From an uncultured Alsobacter sp. (GTDB taxonomy: Bacteria; Pseudomonadota; Alphaproteobacteria; Rhizobiales; Beijerinckiaceae): a DNA stretch of 64,000 nt. Below the pieces are notes generated by a model that saw only the letters and a list, made by a program, of their open reading frames with translations, did not search any database and was not told the origin of the DNA. Location of the stretch: NCBI RefSeq assembly GCF_945952055.1, contig NZ_CAMFHB010000002.1, positions 186,001 to 250,000 of the forward strand. Direction: 5' to 3'. A program made the translations under genes and the position numbers. Shown piece by piece: positions 33,455 to 42,422 of this stretch. Every line of letters starts with the position of its first letter. The stretch's first letter is position 1.

Positions 33455-34629
33455 CGCAAGCCCTCCGCCGCCGCGTCGAGGAGGATGCCGGCGGTCACGG
33501 CCATGGCCACGATGGGAAGCGTGCCGAGCAGGACCAGATCGATCGCCGTCTGGCCGAGGCCCTGGAAGACGAAGGTCCCGAGCCCGCCCCCGCCGATCAG
33601 CGCCGCCACCGTGGTCAGGCCGATGGTCTGGACGAGCACGACGCGGACGCCCGACAGCACCGCGGCGAAGGCCAGGGGCAACTCGACCGCCCGCAGGATC
33701 TGGCCGCGCGTCATGCCCGCGCCGCGCGCCGCATCGACCGCCGTCGGCGGGACCCCGGCAAGGCCGGTCACCGTGGCGGCGACGATGGGCAGGAGCGCGT
33801 AGAGCGTCAGCGCGATGAAGGCCGGCGCCGCCCCGATCCCCCGCACGCCCAGCGCCCCGACGGCGGGCACCGCATGGGCGAGCCAGGCGAGCGGCGCCAT
33901 CAGGAGACCGAACAGGGCAATGCTCGGGATCGCCTGGATGGCGGTGAGCACGGCCAGCACCGGATCGCGCGCACCCGCCCTCGCATGGATCGCCAGGCCG
34001 ATGGGCAGCCCCAGCGCGATGGCCGCCGCTGCGGACCCGAGCGCCAGCGCGACGTGCCGGGCCATTTCCCGCCAGAACACCTCGGACCGGACCGCGTATT
34101 CGCGCATCACCGACAGTCCGTCGAGAAGGCCGGCCTGCAGGACGGCCAGAACCAGGAGCCACGTGACGGCGACGGCCAGGACGCGCAGACCCGGGGAAGG
34201 CCGGGCGCGGGCGGCCGAATCGGTCAGGGCCAGGGCCATGCAGGTCGCCGCGAGCCAAAAGCCCCAGTCCGGAGACACGCGGGCGAGCTTGTCGCCGGCC
34301 GGAACGAGCGTCGCCGACGCTGCGATGACCCCGGCGAACACGGCGGCGAGGCCTGAGGCGGGCGCCAGGATCCGGACGGCGGGCTTGGGAAAGGTCGCCA
34401 GCGCGCCGAGGCCGGCCAGCAGCAGCCCGAGGACCGCCGCGGCCGCCGGACCGGAAACCGCGGACCACAGCATCAGCGGCTCGCCCTCCGCGATGCGGTT
34501 GGGCTTCAACGACACGAACGGCCCGAGGCACAGGGCACACAGGGCCAGCGCCACGAGGACGGCGGCCAGCGCGTCCGCGCCACGGCGGGCCGCCGGCAAC
34601 GGCAGCGTGCCGGCAGCCGGCACGGTCAT
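33442..34629 (-). CDS. yehY: Osmoprotectant-type ABC permease with long N-terminal membrane region, YehY-like
   Basis: A 395-aa permease. The C-terminal roughly 210 residues are the usual ProW-type domain (IQAIPSIALFGLLMAPLAWL, EAA-like loop AVDAARGAGMTRGQILRAVELPLA). It is preceded by about 180 residues with four or five extra helices, which is also the hallmark of E. coli YehY (about 385 aa). It starts 13 bp after the binding-protein stop. Confidence 0.9.
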   Translation of the reverse strand: MTVPAAGTLPLPAARRGADALAAVLVALALCALCLGPFVSLKPNRIAEGEPLMLWSAVSGPAAAAVLGLLLAGLGALATFPKPAVRILAPASGLAAVFAGVIAASATLVPAGDKLARVSPDWGFWLAATCMALALTDSAARARPSPGLRVLAVAVTWLLVLAVLQAGLLDGLSVMREYAVRSEVFWREMARHVALALGSAAAAIALGLPIGLAIHARAGARDPVLAVLTAIQAIPSIALFGLLMAPLAWLAHAVPAVGALGVRGIGAAPAFIALTLYALLPIVAATVTGLAGVPPTAVDAARGAGMTRGQILRAVELPLAFAAVLSGVRVVLVQTIGLTTVAALIGGGGLGTFVFQGLGQTAIDLVLLGTLPIVAMAVTAGILLDAAAEGLRWTP

Positions 34630-34642
34630 GGAGGGCCGCCGC

Positions 34643-35554
34643 CTACTTCAGGAAGCCCTTGGACTTGAGATAGTCCTCGGCCACCGCCTTCACCGGCTCG
34701 CCGTTGACCTGGATGCGTGCGTTCAGCTCCTGCAGCGTTTCGCGCGTGAAGCTCTCGAAGACGGGCTTCAGCAGCGTCTCGATCTGCGGATACTTCTTCA
34801 GCACCTCCTCGCGCACGATGGGTGCCGGCGCGTAGACGGGCTGGTCGTACTTGTCGTCGTCGAGGACGACCAGGTTCGACGCGGCGATGCCCCCGTCGGT
34901 GCCGTAGACCATGGCCACGTTGGCGCCGTTGGTGCGCGACGCCGCGGCCTTGATGGTGGCCGCCGTGTCGCCCCCGGACAGGACGATCATCTGGTCCGGC
35001 TTGAGGGAGAAGCCGTAGGTCTTCTGGAACGACGGGAGCGCGGCAGGCGAGTTCACGAACTCGGCCGATCCGGCGAGCTTGACCTGACCGCCGCGTCCGA
35101 CCCAGGCCGCGAAATCGCTCATGGTCTTGAGCTTCTCGGCTGACGCGACGTCCTTGCGCACCGCGATCGCCCAGGTGTTGTTGGCCGGGGCCGGCGCGAG
35201 CCAGACGATCTTGTTGGCGTCGTAGTCGAGCTTCTTGGCGAGTTCGTAGCCTTTGCGCAGGTCCTTCCAGAACGGATCGTCGGCCCGGTTGAAGAAGAAC
35301 GCCGCGTTGCCGGTGTACTCGGGATAGACGTCGATCTCCCCCGCGATGATCGCCTTGCGGACGACGGGCGTGCCGCCCAGGGTCAGCCGATCCGTCGTCT
35401 TGACGCCATTCGCTTCGAGAACGGTCTTGATCACCGTGCCGAGCAGCGTGGCCTCGGTGTCGAGCTTGGAGGACACGACGACCTGCGCCGAGGCGCTCGC
35501 GGCCCAGGCAAAGGTCAGTCCGGCGGCGAGGCCGAGCAGGCGGGAAACACGCAT
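34643..35554 (-). CDS. osmF: Osmoprotectant-type solute-binding protein, OsmF/YehZ-like
   Basis: A 303-aa periplasmic protein, OpuAC family. Signal peptide to about residue 23 (ASA-QVVVSSK). Family segments include SSKLDTEATLLGTVIKTVLEANGV, GEIDVYPEYTGN and the late SGGDT...AMVYGTDGGIAASNLVVLDDDK. It heads the osmF-yehYXW operon. In E. coli the system is under general stress control; no recognisable stress promoter is evident in the 141 bp to the next gene. Confidence 0.92.
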   Translation of the reverse strand: MRVSRLLGLAAGLTFAWAASASAQVVVSSKLDTEATLLGTVIKTVLEANGVKTTDRLTLGGTPVVRKAIIAGEIDVYPEYTGNAAFFFNRADDPFWKDLRKGYELAKKLDYDANKIVWLAPAPANNTWAIAVRKDVASAEKLKTMSDFAAWVGRGGQVKLAGSAEFVNSPAALPSFQKTYGFSLKPDQMIVLSGGDTAATIKAAASRTNGANVAMVYGTDGGIAASNLVVLDDDKYDQPVYAPAPIVREEVLKKYPQIETLLKPVFESFTRETLQELNARIQVNGEPVKAVAEDYLKSKGFLK

Positions 35555-35695
35555 CGGGATGATCTCCGGCTAGGAAGGCTGGTCTCGACGAGGCTGCCGC
35601 ACCTCAATCTCGCGGCAACGTTCGAGCCCGCCTTCGGGTTCCGTCCGGCGGGATCGTCCAACGTTACAGCAGTCGGCGGTCTTTCGCTGGCCCGA

Positions 35696-37099
35696 TCAGG
35701 TGCCCGGCCGCGGCGGTGCCGCGCCGAGACGCCGCAGATAGCGCGTCCAGGCCACGAGCCCCTGTTCGAAGCTCGACAGCCGGAAGAACTCGTTGGGCGC
35801 GTGGTAGTCCTCGTCCACTGTCGCGAACGAGAAGAAGATCGTGTCGATGCCCAGGACGCGTTTGAAGATCTCGCCGATGGGGATCGTGGCGCCCATGCGC
35901 ACCCGCACGGGGCGGCGGCCCAGGACGGTCTCGAGAACGTCCTCGGAGAGGGCGAGCCCGGGATGGTCGTGCGGGACGCCCGCGGCACGTGCCCCGCCGG
36001 GCTCCCGGTGGACGGACACGCGGACGCCGGCGGGCGCATGCCGCAGCAGATGGCGCTCCAGGCTGTCGAGGACGCGCGCCGGGTCCTGGCCGGGCACGAG
36101 GCGGCACGTGATCTTGGCGGATGCGCTGGCCGGGATCACGGTCTTCTTCCCTGCGCCGGTGTAGCCCCCGACGATGCCGTTGAACTCGAGCGTCGGGCGC
36201 ACCCAGTTGCGCTGGAGCAGGGTATAGCCCTCTTCCCCGGCGCCTTCCGGTGCGCCCACCTCGGCGAGATAGGCGGCCTCGTCGAACGGAATGTCCGCGA
36301 TGGCGGCGAGCTCGGCCTCGGTGACCGGCTCGGCGCCGTCCATGAACCCCTCGACCGCCACACCGCCACCGGGGGCGTGCAGGGTCGCGAGCAGCTTCAC
36401 CAGGGCCTGGATCGGATTGGCGACGGACCCGCCGTGCCGTCCGGAATGCAGGTCCTTGGCCGCGCCGCGCACCGTCACTTCCAGGCCGCAGATCCCGCGG
36501 CTGCCAACGATGACGCTCGGCAGGTCGGCGCGCCATTGGGCGCCATCGGCGGAGAGGGCGAAATCGGCCCGCAGCATCGCGCGGTTATCCGCGACGAAGT
36601 CCTCGAGGTTGGCGCTGCCCACCTCCTCTTCGCCCTCGAACAGGAACACCATGTTCACCGGCAGGCGCCCGTCCTCGCGCAGGAAGGCCTCGGCGACCGC
36701 GATGGGAATCAGCAGCGGACCCTTGTCGTCCGCCACGCCGCGCCCGTAGAGGCGGTTGTCGCGGATCGTCGGCTCGAAGGGCGGCGACCGCCACTGGTCC
36801 ACCGGATCCGGCGGCTGGACGTCGTAGTGCCCGTAGACGAGCACGGTCGGCGCTCCGGGTGCGCCGCGCCAGGCGGCGGTGACGGCGGGATGACCCGCCG
36901 TGGCGTGGATTTCCACCTCCCCGAGCCCGGCCGCCCGCAGCCGGTTCGCCAGCCAGGCCGAGCCGGCCGCGATCCCGTCGCGATAGGCGGGGTCGGTCGA
37001 GACGCTGGGGATGCGTACGAAGGCCTTCAGCTCCTCGACGAGCCGGCCTTGCTCCGCCGCGAGCCGCGCCTCGACGGGGTCGGTCGAGGGAGCGCTCAT
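35696..37099 (-). CDS. M20-family metallopeptidase/amidohydrolase
   Basis: A 467-aa dizinc hydrolase of the M20 dipeptidase group. Metal and catalytic residues: His91 and Asp93 (GHYDVQPPDP), bridging Asp124 (GVADDKG), catalytic Glu158-Glu159 (FEGEEEVGS), with the dimerisation lid at about 205-370 and a late YHAPNEF histidine. It cleaves dipeptides, N-acyl or N-carbamoyl amino acids. It is the last gene of the operon headed by gntR, with its ATG inside the SDR stop (ATGA), and probably releases an amino acid after the imported compound has been opened or reduced. Confidence 0.9.
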   Translation of the reverse strand: MSAPSTDPVEARLAAEQGRLVEELKAFVRIPSVSTDPAYRDGIAAGSAWLANRLRAAGLGEVEIHATAGHPAVTAAWRGAPGAPTVLVYGHYDVQPPDPVDQWRSPPFEPTIRDNRLYGRGVADDKGPLLIPIAVAEAFLREDGRLPVNMVFLFEGEEEVGSANLEDFVADNRAMLRADFALSADGAQWRADLPSVIVGSRGICGLEVTVRGAAKDLHSGRHGGSVANPIQALVKLLATLHAPGGGVAVEGFMDGAEPVTEAELAAIADIPFDEAAYLAEVGAPEGAGEEGYTLLQRNWVRPTLEFNGIVGGYTGAGKKTVIPASASAKITCRLVPGQDPARVLDSLERHLLRHAPAGVRVSVHREPGGARAAGVPHDHPGLALSEDVLETVLGRRPVRVRMGATIPIGEIFKRVLGIDTIFFSFATVDEDYHAPNEFFRLSSFEQGLVAWTRYLRRLGAAPPRPGT

Positions 37100-37836
37100 T
37101 TGCCGCCGTCCACGGAGAGCGTCTGGCCGGAGATCCAGCTCGCCTGGTCGCTCAGGAGGAACAGCACGGCGGAGGCGATGTCCTCGGCCCGGCCGAGGCG
37201 GCGCGTGGCGATGCGCGACAGCAGGGCCTTCTGCCCCTCCTCGCCGTAGCTCTGCCACTGACGCTCGGACGTGGGGTTGGAGCGCACGAAGCCGGGCGCC
37301 ACGCTGTTGACCGTGATTCCGAACTGGCCGAGCTCGTGGGCGAGCTGGCGGGTGAGCCCGATCTCGCCGGCCTTGGCCGAAGCATAGGCCTGGATGCCGG
37401 TGAGGCTGACGCCGAGGCCTGCCCCGGACGAGATCATCACCATCCGGCCCTGCCCTTTCGCCTTCATGGCGGGTGCCACGGCCTGGGCCAGGAAGAAGGC
37501 GGCCTTCATGTTGATCGTGACGATGGCGTCCCAGTCGTTCTCGCTGATCTCCTCGAGCGGCCGCCCGACCTGCCCGCAGACGCCGCCGGCACTGTGGACG
37601 AGGATGTCGAACGGGCCGTTCGCCGCGACCAGGCTGCTGATGGATTCGACCTTGGAGAGGTCGCAGGTCACCGGCCGGACGCCGCGCGTTTCGCCCAGCG
37701 CCGCAACCTCGCTGCCCAGGATGTCGGCGGCGACGACGTCGGCTCCGTCGGCGGCCAGCGCCGTGGCGATGGCGCGACCGATGCCGTGGGCCGCGCCCGT
37801 GACGAGGGCGCGGCGCCCTTCGAAAGTGATCTGCAT
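37096..37836 (-). CDS. Short-chain dehydrogenase/reductase
   Basis: A 246-aa classical SDR. TGAAHGIG (about 13-20) binds the dinucleotide, HSAGG (81-85) is the NAG-type motif, and ISSGAG...YASAK gives catalytic Ser137, Tyr151 and Lys155; the C-terminus ISGQTLSVDGG is standard. Asp38 in AADI after the second strand suggests NAD+ preference. Operon position: 30 bp after the ketopantoate-reductase-like gene and overlapping the M20 gene. Its substrate is likely a hydroxy or oxo intermediate of the pathway. Confidence 0.9.
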   Translation of the reverse strand: MQITFEGRRALVTGAAHGIGRAIATALAADGADVVAADILGSEVAALGETRGVRPVTCDLSKVESISSLVAANGPFDILVHSAGGVCGQVGRPLEEISENDWDAIVTINMKAAFFLAQAVAPAMKAKGQGRMVMISSGAGLGVSLTGIQAYASAKAGEIGLTRQLAHELGQFGITVNSVAPGFVRSNPTSERQWQSYGEEGQKALLSRIATRRLGRAEDIASAVLFLLSDQASWISGQTLSVDGGK

Positions 37837-37866
37837 GTGGGAGTGCTCCTGTCCTGTCGCGTAGGG

Positions 37867-38904
37867 TCAGTGATGGGCGCCGATGCGCGCCGAGAGTTCC
37901 GCCAGGTTCGCCCAGTCCATCGGCCGGACGCCGGTCTCGATCTCATGGATCATCGCGAGCACGCCGGCGGTCGCAACGGCGTCGATCCCGACCGTGCGTC
38001 CGAACGCCACGATGGGCCCGAGCTGGGCATTCGCCTCGGTCTTGCGCTTGCGGACGGCGAGGTCGCGCCAGATGCCCGAATGCGTCTTCGCCGACTTGGC
38101 GTTGTGCGCGACCATGGCGTCGAAGGCGGCGTCGGCCGCGGTGTCCGGTGCGCCGGGAGCGAAGGCCGCGGGGTCGTAGCCGTTGAAGCCGAGCGGCGTG
38201 ATGCCGAGCGCGAGGGCGATGGCCGTCGCCTCCCCGGCGATCCGCCGGTAGAGCGGGCGCGGCGCGCGGGCGTCGAGCGCCTCGCAGATGCTGGCGTCGG
38301 TGAGCGCCGTCGCGAAGAGCAGCGCGCCGTAGCCGAGCTTGCCCCACAGGTAGCCCATGACGTTGTCGGACGCGATGGCGTTGGGTTCGAACTCCGTGAG
38401 CAGCGCGTGCAGCGCCCGCACCCGGGGCGTGATCCGCCCGTCGGTCTCGCCCACGACCACCGCGCCGCGGCCGCTGAACTGGACGACGCCGGGGGAGAGA
38501 TAGTCCGCCCCGAAATTGACGAAGGCCCCGACCGTGCGCTGCGGGCCGACGACGTCGGCGATCTCGACCTCGTTGAGCCCGTTCTGAAGCGAGGCGACGT
38601 AGCCGTCCGGAGCGAGGAACGGCGCGAGCTGCAGGCTCGCCGCGCGGGTGTCCTGCGCCTTGGTGCACAGGAGGATCCTCCCGTAGCGCCCGGAGACGGC
38701 CTCCGGCGTCGACGCGGCGGCGGGCACCGCGAACTCCTCGATCGGCCCCACGATGCGTAGGCCGCCGGCGTTCATGGCCTCGACGTGGTCGCGGTCGCGG
38801 TCGACGAAATGGACCTTGTGGCCCGCGCGCGCCAGGTAGGCGCCGACCGTGCCGCCGATCGCGCCCGCCCCCCAGACCAGGATGGTGTCGTCGATCGCGC
38901 TCAT
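37867..38904 (-). CDS. Ketopantoate-reductase (PanE/ApbA) family dehydrogenase
   Basis: A 345-aa two-domain NAD(P)H-dependent oxidoreductase. The Rossmann motif GAGAIGG (about 12-18), the LLCTKAQDT strand with conserved Lys, the LQNGLNE segment and the C-terminal helical domain (LWGKLGYGALLFATALT, with the catalytic-type Lys) fit the family. It is longer than canonical PanE (about 300 aa) and sits in a catabolic operon, so pantothenate synthesis is unlikely; a different 2-oxo or 2-hydroxy acid is more probable. ATG overlaps the creatininase stop. Confidence 0.87.
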   Translation of the reverse strand: MSAIDDTILVWGAGAIGGTVGAYLARAGHKVHFVDRDRDHVEAMNAGGLRIVGPIEEFAVPAAASTPEAVSGRYGRILLCTKAQDTRAASLQLAPFLAPDGYVASLQNGLNEVEIADVVGPQRTVGAFVNFGADYLSPGVVQFSGRGAVVVGETDGRITPRVRALHALLTEFEPNAIASDNVMGYLWGKLGYGALLFATALTDASICEALDARAPRPLYRRIAGEATAIALALGITPLGFNGYDPAAFAPGAPDTAADAAFDAMVAHNAKSAKTHSGIWRDLAVRKRKTEANAQLGPIVAFGRTVGIDAVATAGVLAMIHEIETGVRPMDWANLAELSARIGAHH

Positions 38905-39602
38905 GACCACGGGCCTTCGATCAGGGCCCGGGTCTCGGCGACGGCCACGTCCCAGATGGCCTGCATCTCGTCGTCGCTGCGCTGGTAGAGACCGCCGAAA
39001 TTCCCGTCGCCCAGCACCTCGCGCACGCCCACGGGGTCGTGCAGGCGCATGCGATCGGTGTCGACCATCGGCTTGCCCTGTTCCGGACCGCGGATGTTGG
39101 GCAGCCGCGTCCAGGGGAAGTTCTCCATCCACGAGGCGTGGGAGGCGACGCGGTCGATCTCCTGCACCTTGGCGAAGGTCTTCGGCGCGTTCCACCAGTT
39201 GTGGAAGCGCACGCAGGCGCCCGGGTGCGAGGCCATCCATTCCACCCCCACCGTCTGCGCCGGCCCGTTGCCGCCGTGCCCGTTGCACAGGAGGATGCGA
39301 CGGAAACCGGTGCGGTGCAGGGAATCGAGGATGTCGGCGACGATCGCGGCATAGGTCGCCAGGCGGATCGACACCGTGCCCGGATAGGCCATGAAGCCGG
39401 GCGTGATGCCGTAGGCGAGTACCGGGAACACGGGCACGCCGAGCGGCTCGGCGGCCTCGAGCGCGACCCGTTCCGACAGGATGGAATCAACGGACAGGCT
39501 GAGCTGCGCGTGCTGCTCGGTCGAGCCGAGCGGGACGACGCAGCGGTCGTCGCGCTTCAGGTATTCCTCCACCTGCATCCAGTTCAGGTCGCTGATCTTC
39601 AT
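38901..39602 (-). CDS. Creatininase-family amidohydrolase
   Basis: A 233-aa metal-dependent hydrolase. GSTEQHAQLSLSVDS gives likely ligands Glu29, His31 and Asp39, and CNGHGGNG gives His109, the fingerprint of the creatininase fold that opens cyclic amides or hydrolyses formamides. The usual second His in the first motif (QHGPHLP) is replaced by QHAQLSL, so specificity may differ from creatininase itself. It is the first enzyme gene after gntR, joined by ATGA, and a good candidate for the first step on the imported compound. Confidence 0.87.
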   Translation of the reverse strand: MKISDLNWMQVEEYLKRDDRCVVPLGSTEQHAQLSLSVDSILSERVALEAAEPLGVPVFPVLAYGITPGFMAYPGTVSIRLATYAAIVADILDSLHRTGFRRILLCNGHGGNGPAQTVGVEWMASHPGACVRFHNWWNAPKTFAKVQEIDRVASHASWMENFPWTRLPNIRGPEQGKPMVDTDRMRLHDPVGVREVLGDGNFGGLYQRSDDEMQAIWDVAVAETRALIEGPWS

Positions 39603-40609
39603 CGGGCGTGCCTCCGGGCGGCGGCCGCTGGAGCGGCGCGAAAACGGGTGGCGTCCACCAGCGGCAGCAGCTCGGTCTGGACGGACAGCGGATCGGGAAC
39701 GTGGCGGTACTCGATGTCCTCGACGCCGGGCGGCAGCGAGGCCAGCGCGGGCTCGGCCCCCGTCGCGTGGACGACGACGTCGACCCGCTGCAGCAGGTCG
39801 TCGAGCCGGGGATCGCCGACGACGGCCGCCTCGACCGAGGCGACGTGCGGGGCGAAGCGCAGGACGCCCGGCTTCATCAGCGCGAGGAACTCCGGGAAGA
39901 CGGAGACCAGGCCGAGGCGGCACAAGGGATCCACTCCGGCCAGGCGCGCGCGGGTCCGTTCCGAGGGGATGAAGCTGATGCTGAGGACCGTCGCGTCCGG
40001 GCCCAGCAGCGCGGCCACCTCCGCCCGCCGGTTGGCGAGGGTCACGTAGATGTCGGTCGCGGGACCGCCCTCGCCCTTCAGCTGGTCGATGGTGATGGCC
40101 ACGATGGTGTCGCCGGGCTTGAGCTGGCGCTGGATCTCGGCGGCGTAGGCGCGGGTCGCGTCCATGAAGACGCCAACCATGGTGAGCCTGACGCCGCGCG
40201 TCTCGCGTGCCCGGCCACGGCCGATGCGCGCGCTCAGCAGGGAGGCGATCTCCTGGGCCTGCAGCCCGGCGGCTTCCCCCTCGGCCAGCGCGGCGTCGAG
40301 GTGGGCCTCGATGCGGGCGATCGAGGCCGCCGAGGCCGACGCGACACCGTCCGCCACGAAGGTGCCGGAGCCGGCGCGCGTCGCGATGAGCCCGGACTGT
40401 CGCAGTTCCTTGTACACCGACGCCGCGGTCATCGGCGCGATGCCGCCCGCCTCCGCGAGTTCGCGCACCGAGGGCAGCCGCGTGCCCGCCGGAAGCTCCC
40501 CGCAGGCGATGCCGTACTCGATCAGCCCCTTGAGCTGCACGCTCAGCGGCACCGGCAGGCTCCGGTCGAGCGCCGACGACAAATCGGAGAAGAGGGCTCT
40601 GTCCGGCAT
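39599..40609 (-). CDS. GntR-family regulator with unfamiliar C-terminal effector domain
   Basis: A 336-aa regulator. The N-terminal winged helix (residues about 15-85) has LKGLIEYGIACGELPAGTRLPSVRELAEAGGIAP and LRQSGLIATRAGSGTFV. The C-terminal about 230 residues are not a FCD, UTRA or aminotransferase domain that I recognise; alternating strands and helices (AIEIQRQLKPGDTIVAITIDQ-like, then DATVLSISFIPSERTRARL) suggest an alpha/beta ligand-binding fold. It heads the catabolic operon and faces the dpp-type importer. ATG 40609 is used; the upstream TTG extension runs through the operator. An inverted repeat abuts the start codon, suggesting autoregulation. Confidence 0.87.
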   Translation of the reverse strand: MPDRALFSDLSSALDRSLPVPLSVQLKGLIEYGIACGELPAGTRLPSVRELAEAGGIAPMTAASVYKELRQSGLIATRAGSGTFVADGVASASAASIARIEAHLDAALAEGEAAGLQAQEIASLLSARIGRGRARETRGVRLTMVGVFMDATRAYAAEIQRQLKPGDTIVAITIDQLKGEGGPATDIYVTLANRRAEVAALLGPDATVLSISFIPSERTRARLAGVDPLCRLGLVSVFPEFLALMKPGVLRFAPHVASVEAAVVGDPRLDDLLQRVDVVVHATGAEPALASLPPGVEDIEYRHVPDPLSVQTELLPLVDATRFRAAPAAAARRHAR

Positions 40610-40610
40610 C

Positions 40611-40630
40611 TGTTCTAAGAGACTAGGACA
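40611..40630. promoter_or_regulatory. GntR operator 1
   Basis: TGTTCTA, 6 nt, TAGGACA: an inverted repeat with one mismatched pair, placed 1 bp upstream of the gntR ATG. A repressor bound here would block its own gene and operon. Confidence 0.72.
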
Positions 40631-40698
40631 CCGCCGGGAAACATTGGCAATTTGCAAGCATTCTGGGCCGGCATCTTGGTTGACGCCTCTTCATAAGG

Positions 40699-40718
40699 CC
40701 ATCTAGCATCCTAGGACA
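40699..40718. promoter_or_regulatory. GntR operator 2
   Basis: The right half TAGGACA (40712-40718) and the inner left half TCTA (40702-40705) recur with the same 6-nt spacing as operator 1, 33 bp before the importer's first start codon. Centre-to-centre distance from operator 1 is 88 bp. It would control the divergent importer operon. Confidence 0.65.
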
Positions 40719-40750
40719 CAAGCACAATCCAACGATGGCGGAGAGGGGAA

Positions 40751-42346
40751 ATGGCGATCCGACGCACCTTCCTGAAGACGAGCTTTGCTGCCTTGGCCAT
40801 CGCCGCGGGGCTGGGCACGCTGACGATGCCGGCCGATGCGGCCACCCGCGGCGGCAAGATGGTCTACGCGCGCTACGCCGACTCCCTGTTCCTCGACCCC
40901 GTGCTCAACGACGCCAACGTCGACATCTGGGTGCTGACCAACCTCTACGACACGCTGCTCCAGCCGACCAACGACGGCGTCGGCGTGCAGCCGGGCCTGG
41001 CGACGAAGTGGGAGACGGCCGCCGACGCCAAGTCGCTCACGTTGACCCTGCGCCAGGGCGTCAAGTTCGCCGACGGCTCGGCGATGACCGCCGACGACGT
41101 GAAGTGGTCGCTCGACCGCGCCCGCGACCCGAAGGCGGGGGCCTGGTCGTCCTCGCTCGCGTCCATCGACAGCATCGCCGTCAGCGGCGAGACCGTCACC
41201 CTGAAGCTGAAGAACCCCGATCCGACGCTCATTCCCGCGCTGGCGACCTTCAACGCCGCCATCCTGCCGCAGAAGCTGTTCGAGGCGACGCCCGGCGCCA
41301 CGCCCGAGGAAAAGGCCAAGGCCTTCGCCGAGAAGCCGATCGGCACCGGTCCCTTCATGCTGACGTCGTGGAAGCGCAACCAGTCCATGACGCTGAAGCG
41401 CAACCCGTACTACTGGAAGGCGGGCGAGGACGGGAAGGCCCTGCCCTATCTCGACGAACTCGAGTTCCAGATCATCCCCGACGACGCCACGCGGCTCCTC
41501 AAGCTGAAGGCCGGCGAGGTCGACGGGACGGAGTTCATCCCGTATGCGCGGGTGAAGGAACTGCAGGGCGACCCCAGCCTGCGCATGGAGCTGTGGCCGT
41601 CCACGCGCGTGCGCTACCTGACCTTCTATTGCGGCCCGACCTTCAAGGACGGCAAGGCGAACCCGCTGTCGAACGTGAAGGTGCGCCAGGCCCTGAACTA
41701 CGCGGTCAACAAGGACGCCATCATCGCCATCACGACGCTGGGGCTCGGCAAGCCCATGCGCTCGTACATGTCCTCCACGACGCCACTGTTCTCGGGCCAG
41801 GATCTCTACAAGTACGACGTGGCCAAGGCCAAGGCGCTCCTGGCGGAAGCCGGCTTCGCCAACGGCTTCGAGACCTCGATCTACAGCCTGTCGGGCAACG
41901 GCGACGACAGCAACGACCTCGCCGCCGTCCAGCAGATGTGGGCGCAGGTGGGCGTGAAGCTGCGCATCGACCAGGTGGACAACCCCACGCGCACGGCGCG
42001 CTATCGCGAGGAGAACTTCGCGATGCGCACCTCCGCCTGGACCAACGACATCTCCGATCCCAGCCAGATCACCTCCTATTTCGCCTACTGGCCGAACATC
42101 CACTCCCTGCACTCCAACTGGCAGGACAAGCGGGTGGACGAACTGTTCGAGAAGAGCCAGCAGGAGACCGACGCCAAGGCCCGCGCGGCGGAGTACCAGG
42201 AAATCCAGCAGCGCTACAACGAGGCCGCGCCGATCGTCTATCTCTACGAGACGCCCTACCCCGTCGCGTTCCGCAAGAACGCCAAGGGCTTCGTGCAGAT
42301 CCCGCTGGGCAACAACCTCTTCGAAGCGGCCTACGTCGAGAAGTGA
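40751..42346 (+). CDS. Peptide/opine-type ABC solute-binding protein (SBP_bac_5)
   Basis: A 531-aa periplasmic protein. The signal peptide (about 1-31, cut after ADA) starts IRRTFLKTSF, close to a Tat-type RR motif. Family features: LYDTLLQPTNDG, LRQGVKFADGSAMTADDVKWSLDRA, IGTGPFMLTSWKRNQSMTLKRNPYYW, and LSNVKVRQALNYAVNKDAI. Start supported by GGAGAGGGG. First gene of a five-gene importer under the GntR operators; it binds the compound presumably degraded by the divergent operon. Confidence 0.94.
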   Translation: MAIRRTFLKTSFAALAIAAGLGTLTMPADAATRGGKMVYARYADSLFLDPVLNDANVDIWVLTNLYDTLLQPTNDGVGVQPGLATKWETAADAKSLTLTLRQGVKFADGSAMTADDVKWSLDRARDPKAGAWSSSLASIDSIAVSGETVTLKLKNPDPTLIPALATFNAAILPQKLFEATPGATPEEKAKAFAEKPIGTGPFMLTSWKRNQSMTLKRNPYYWKAGEDGKALPYLDELEFQIIPDDATRLLKLKAGEVDGTEFIPYARVKELQGDPSLRMELWPSTRVRYLTFYCGPTFKDGKANPLSNVKVRQALNYAVNKDAIIAITTLGLGKPMRSYMSSTTPLFSGQDLYKYDVAKAKALLAEAGFANGFETSIYSLSGNGDDSNDLAAVQQMWAQVGVKLRIDQVDNPTRTARYREENFAMRTSAWTNDISDPSQITSYFAYWPNIHSLHSNWQDKRVDELFEKSQQETDAKARAAEYQEIQQRYNEAAPIVYLYETPYPVAFRKNAKGFVQIPLGNNLFEAAYVEK

Positions 42347-42365
42347 GGGTGGCCTTCCGCGTACA

Positions 42366-42387
42366 GGCGGCGACCTCGGTCGCCGCC
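42366..42387 (+). other. Hairpin between binding-protein and permease genes
   Basis: GGCGGCGACC (42366-42375), TC, GGTCGCCGCC (42378-42387), a perfect 10-bp stem without T-tract in the 76-bp gap. Likely limits read-through or shields the binding-protein mRNA, as at 4578-4623 and 47641-47671. Confidence 0.58.
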
Positions 42388-42422
42388 CCGTTCCCGGACG
42401 GGCGGCGGCGTGAGGCCCGGTC

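Noticed and set aside
40610..40657. TTG start extending GntR by 16 residues
   Set aside because: It would place operator 1 inside the coding region, uses a rare start codon, and adds residues outside the GntR domain.
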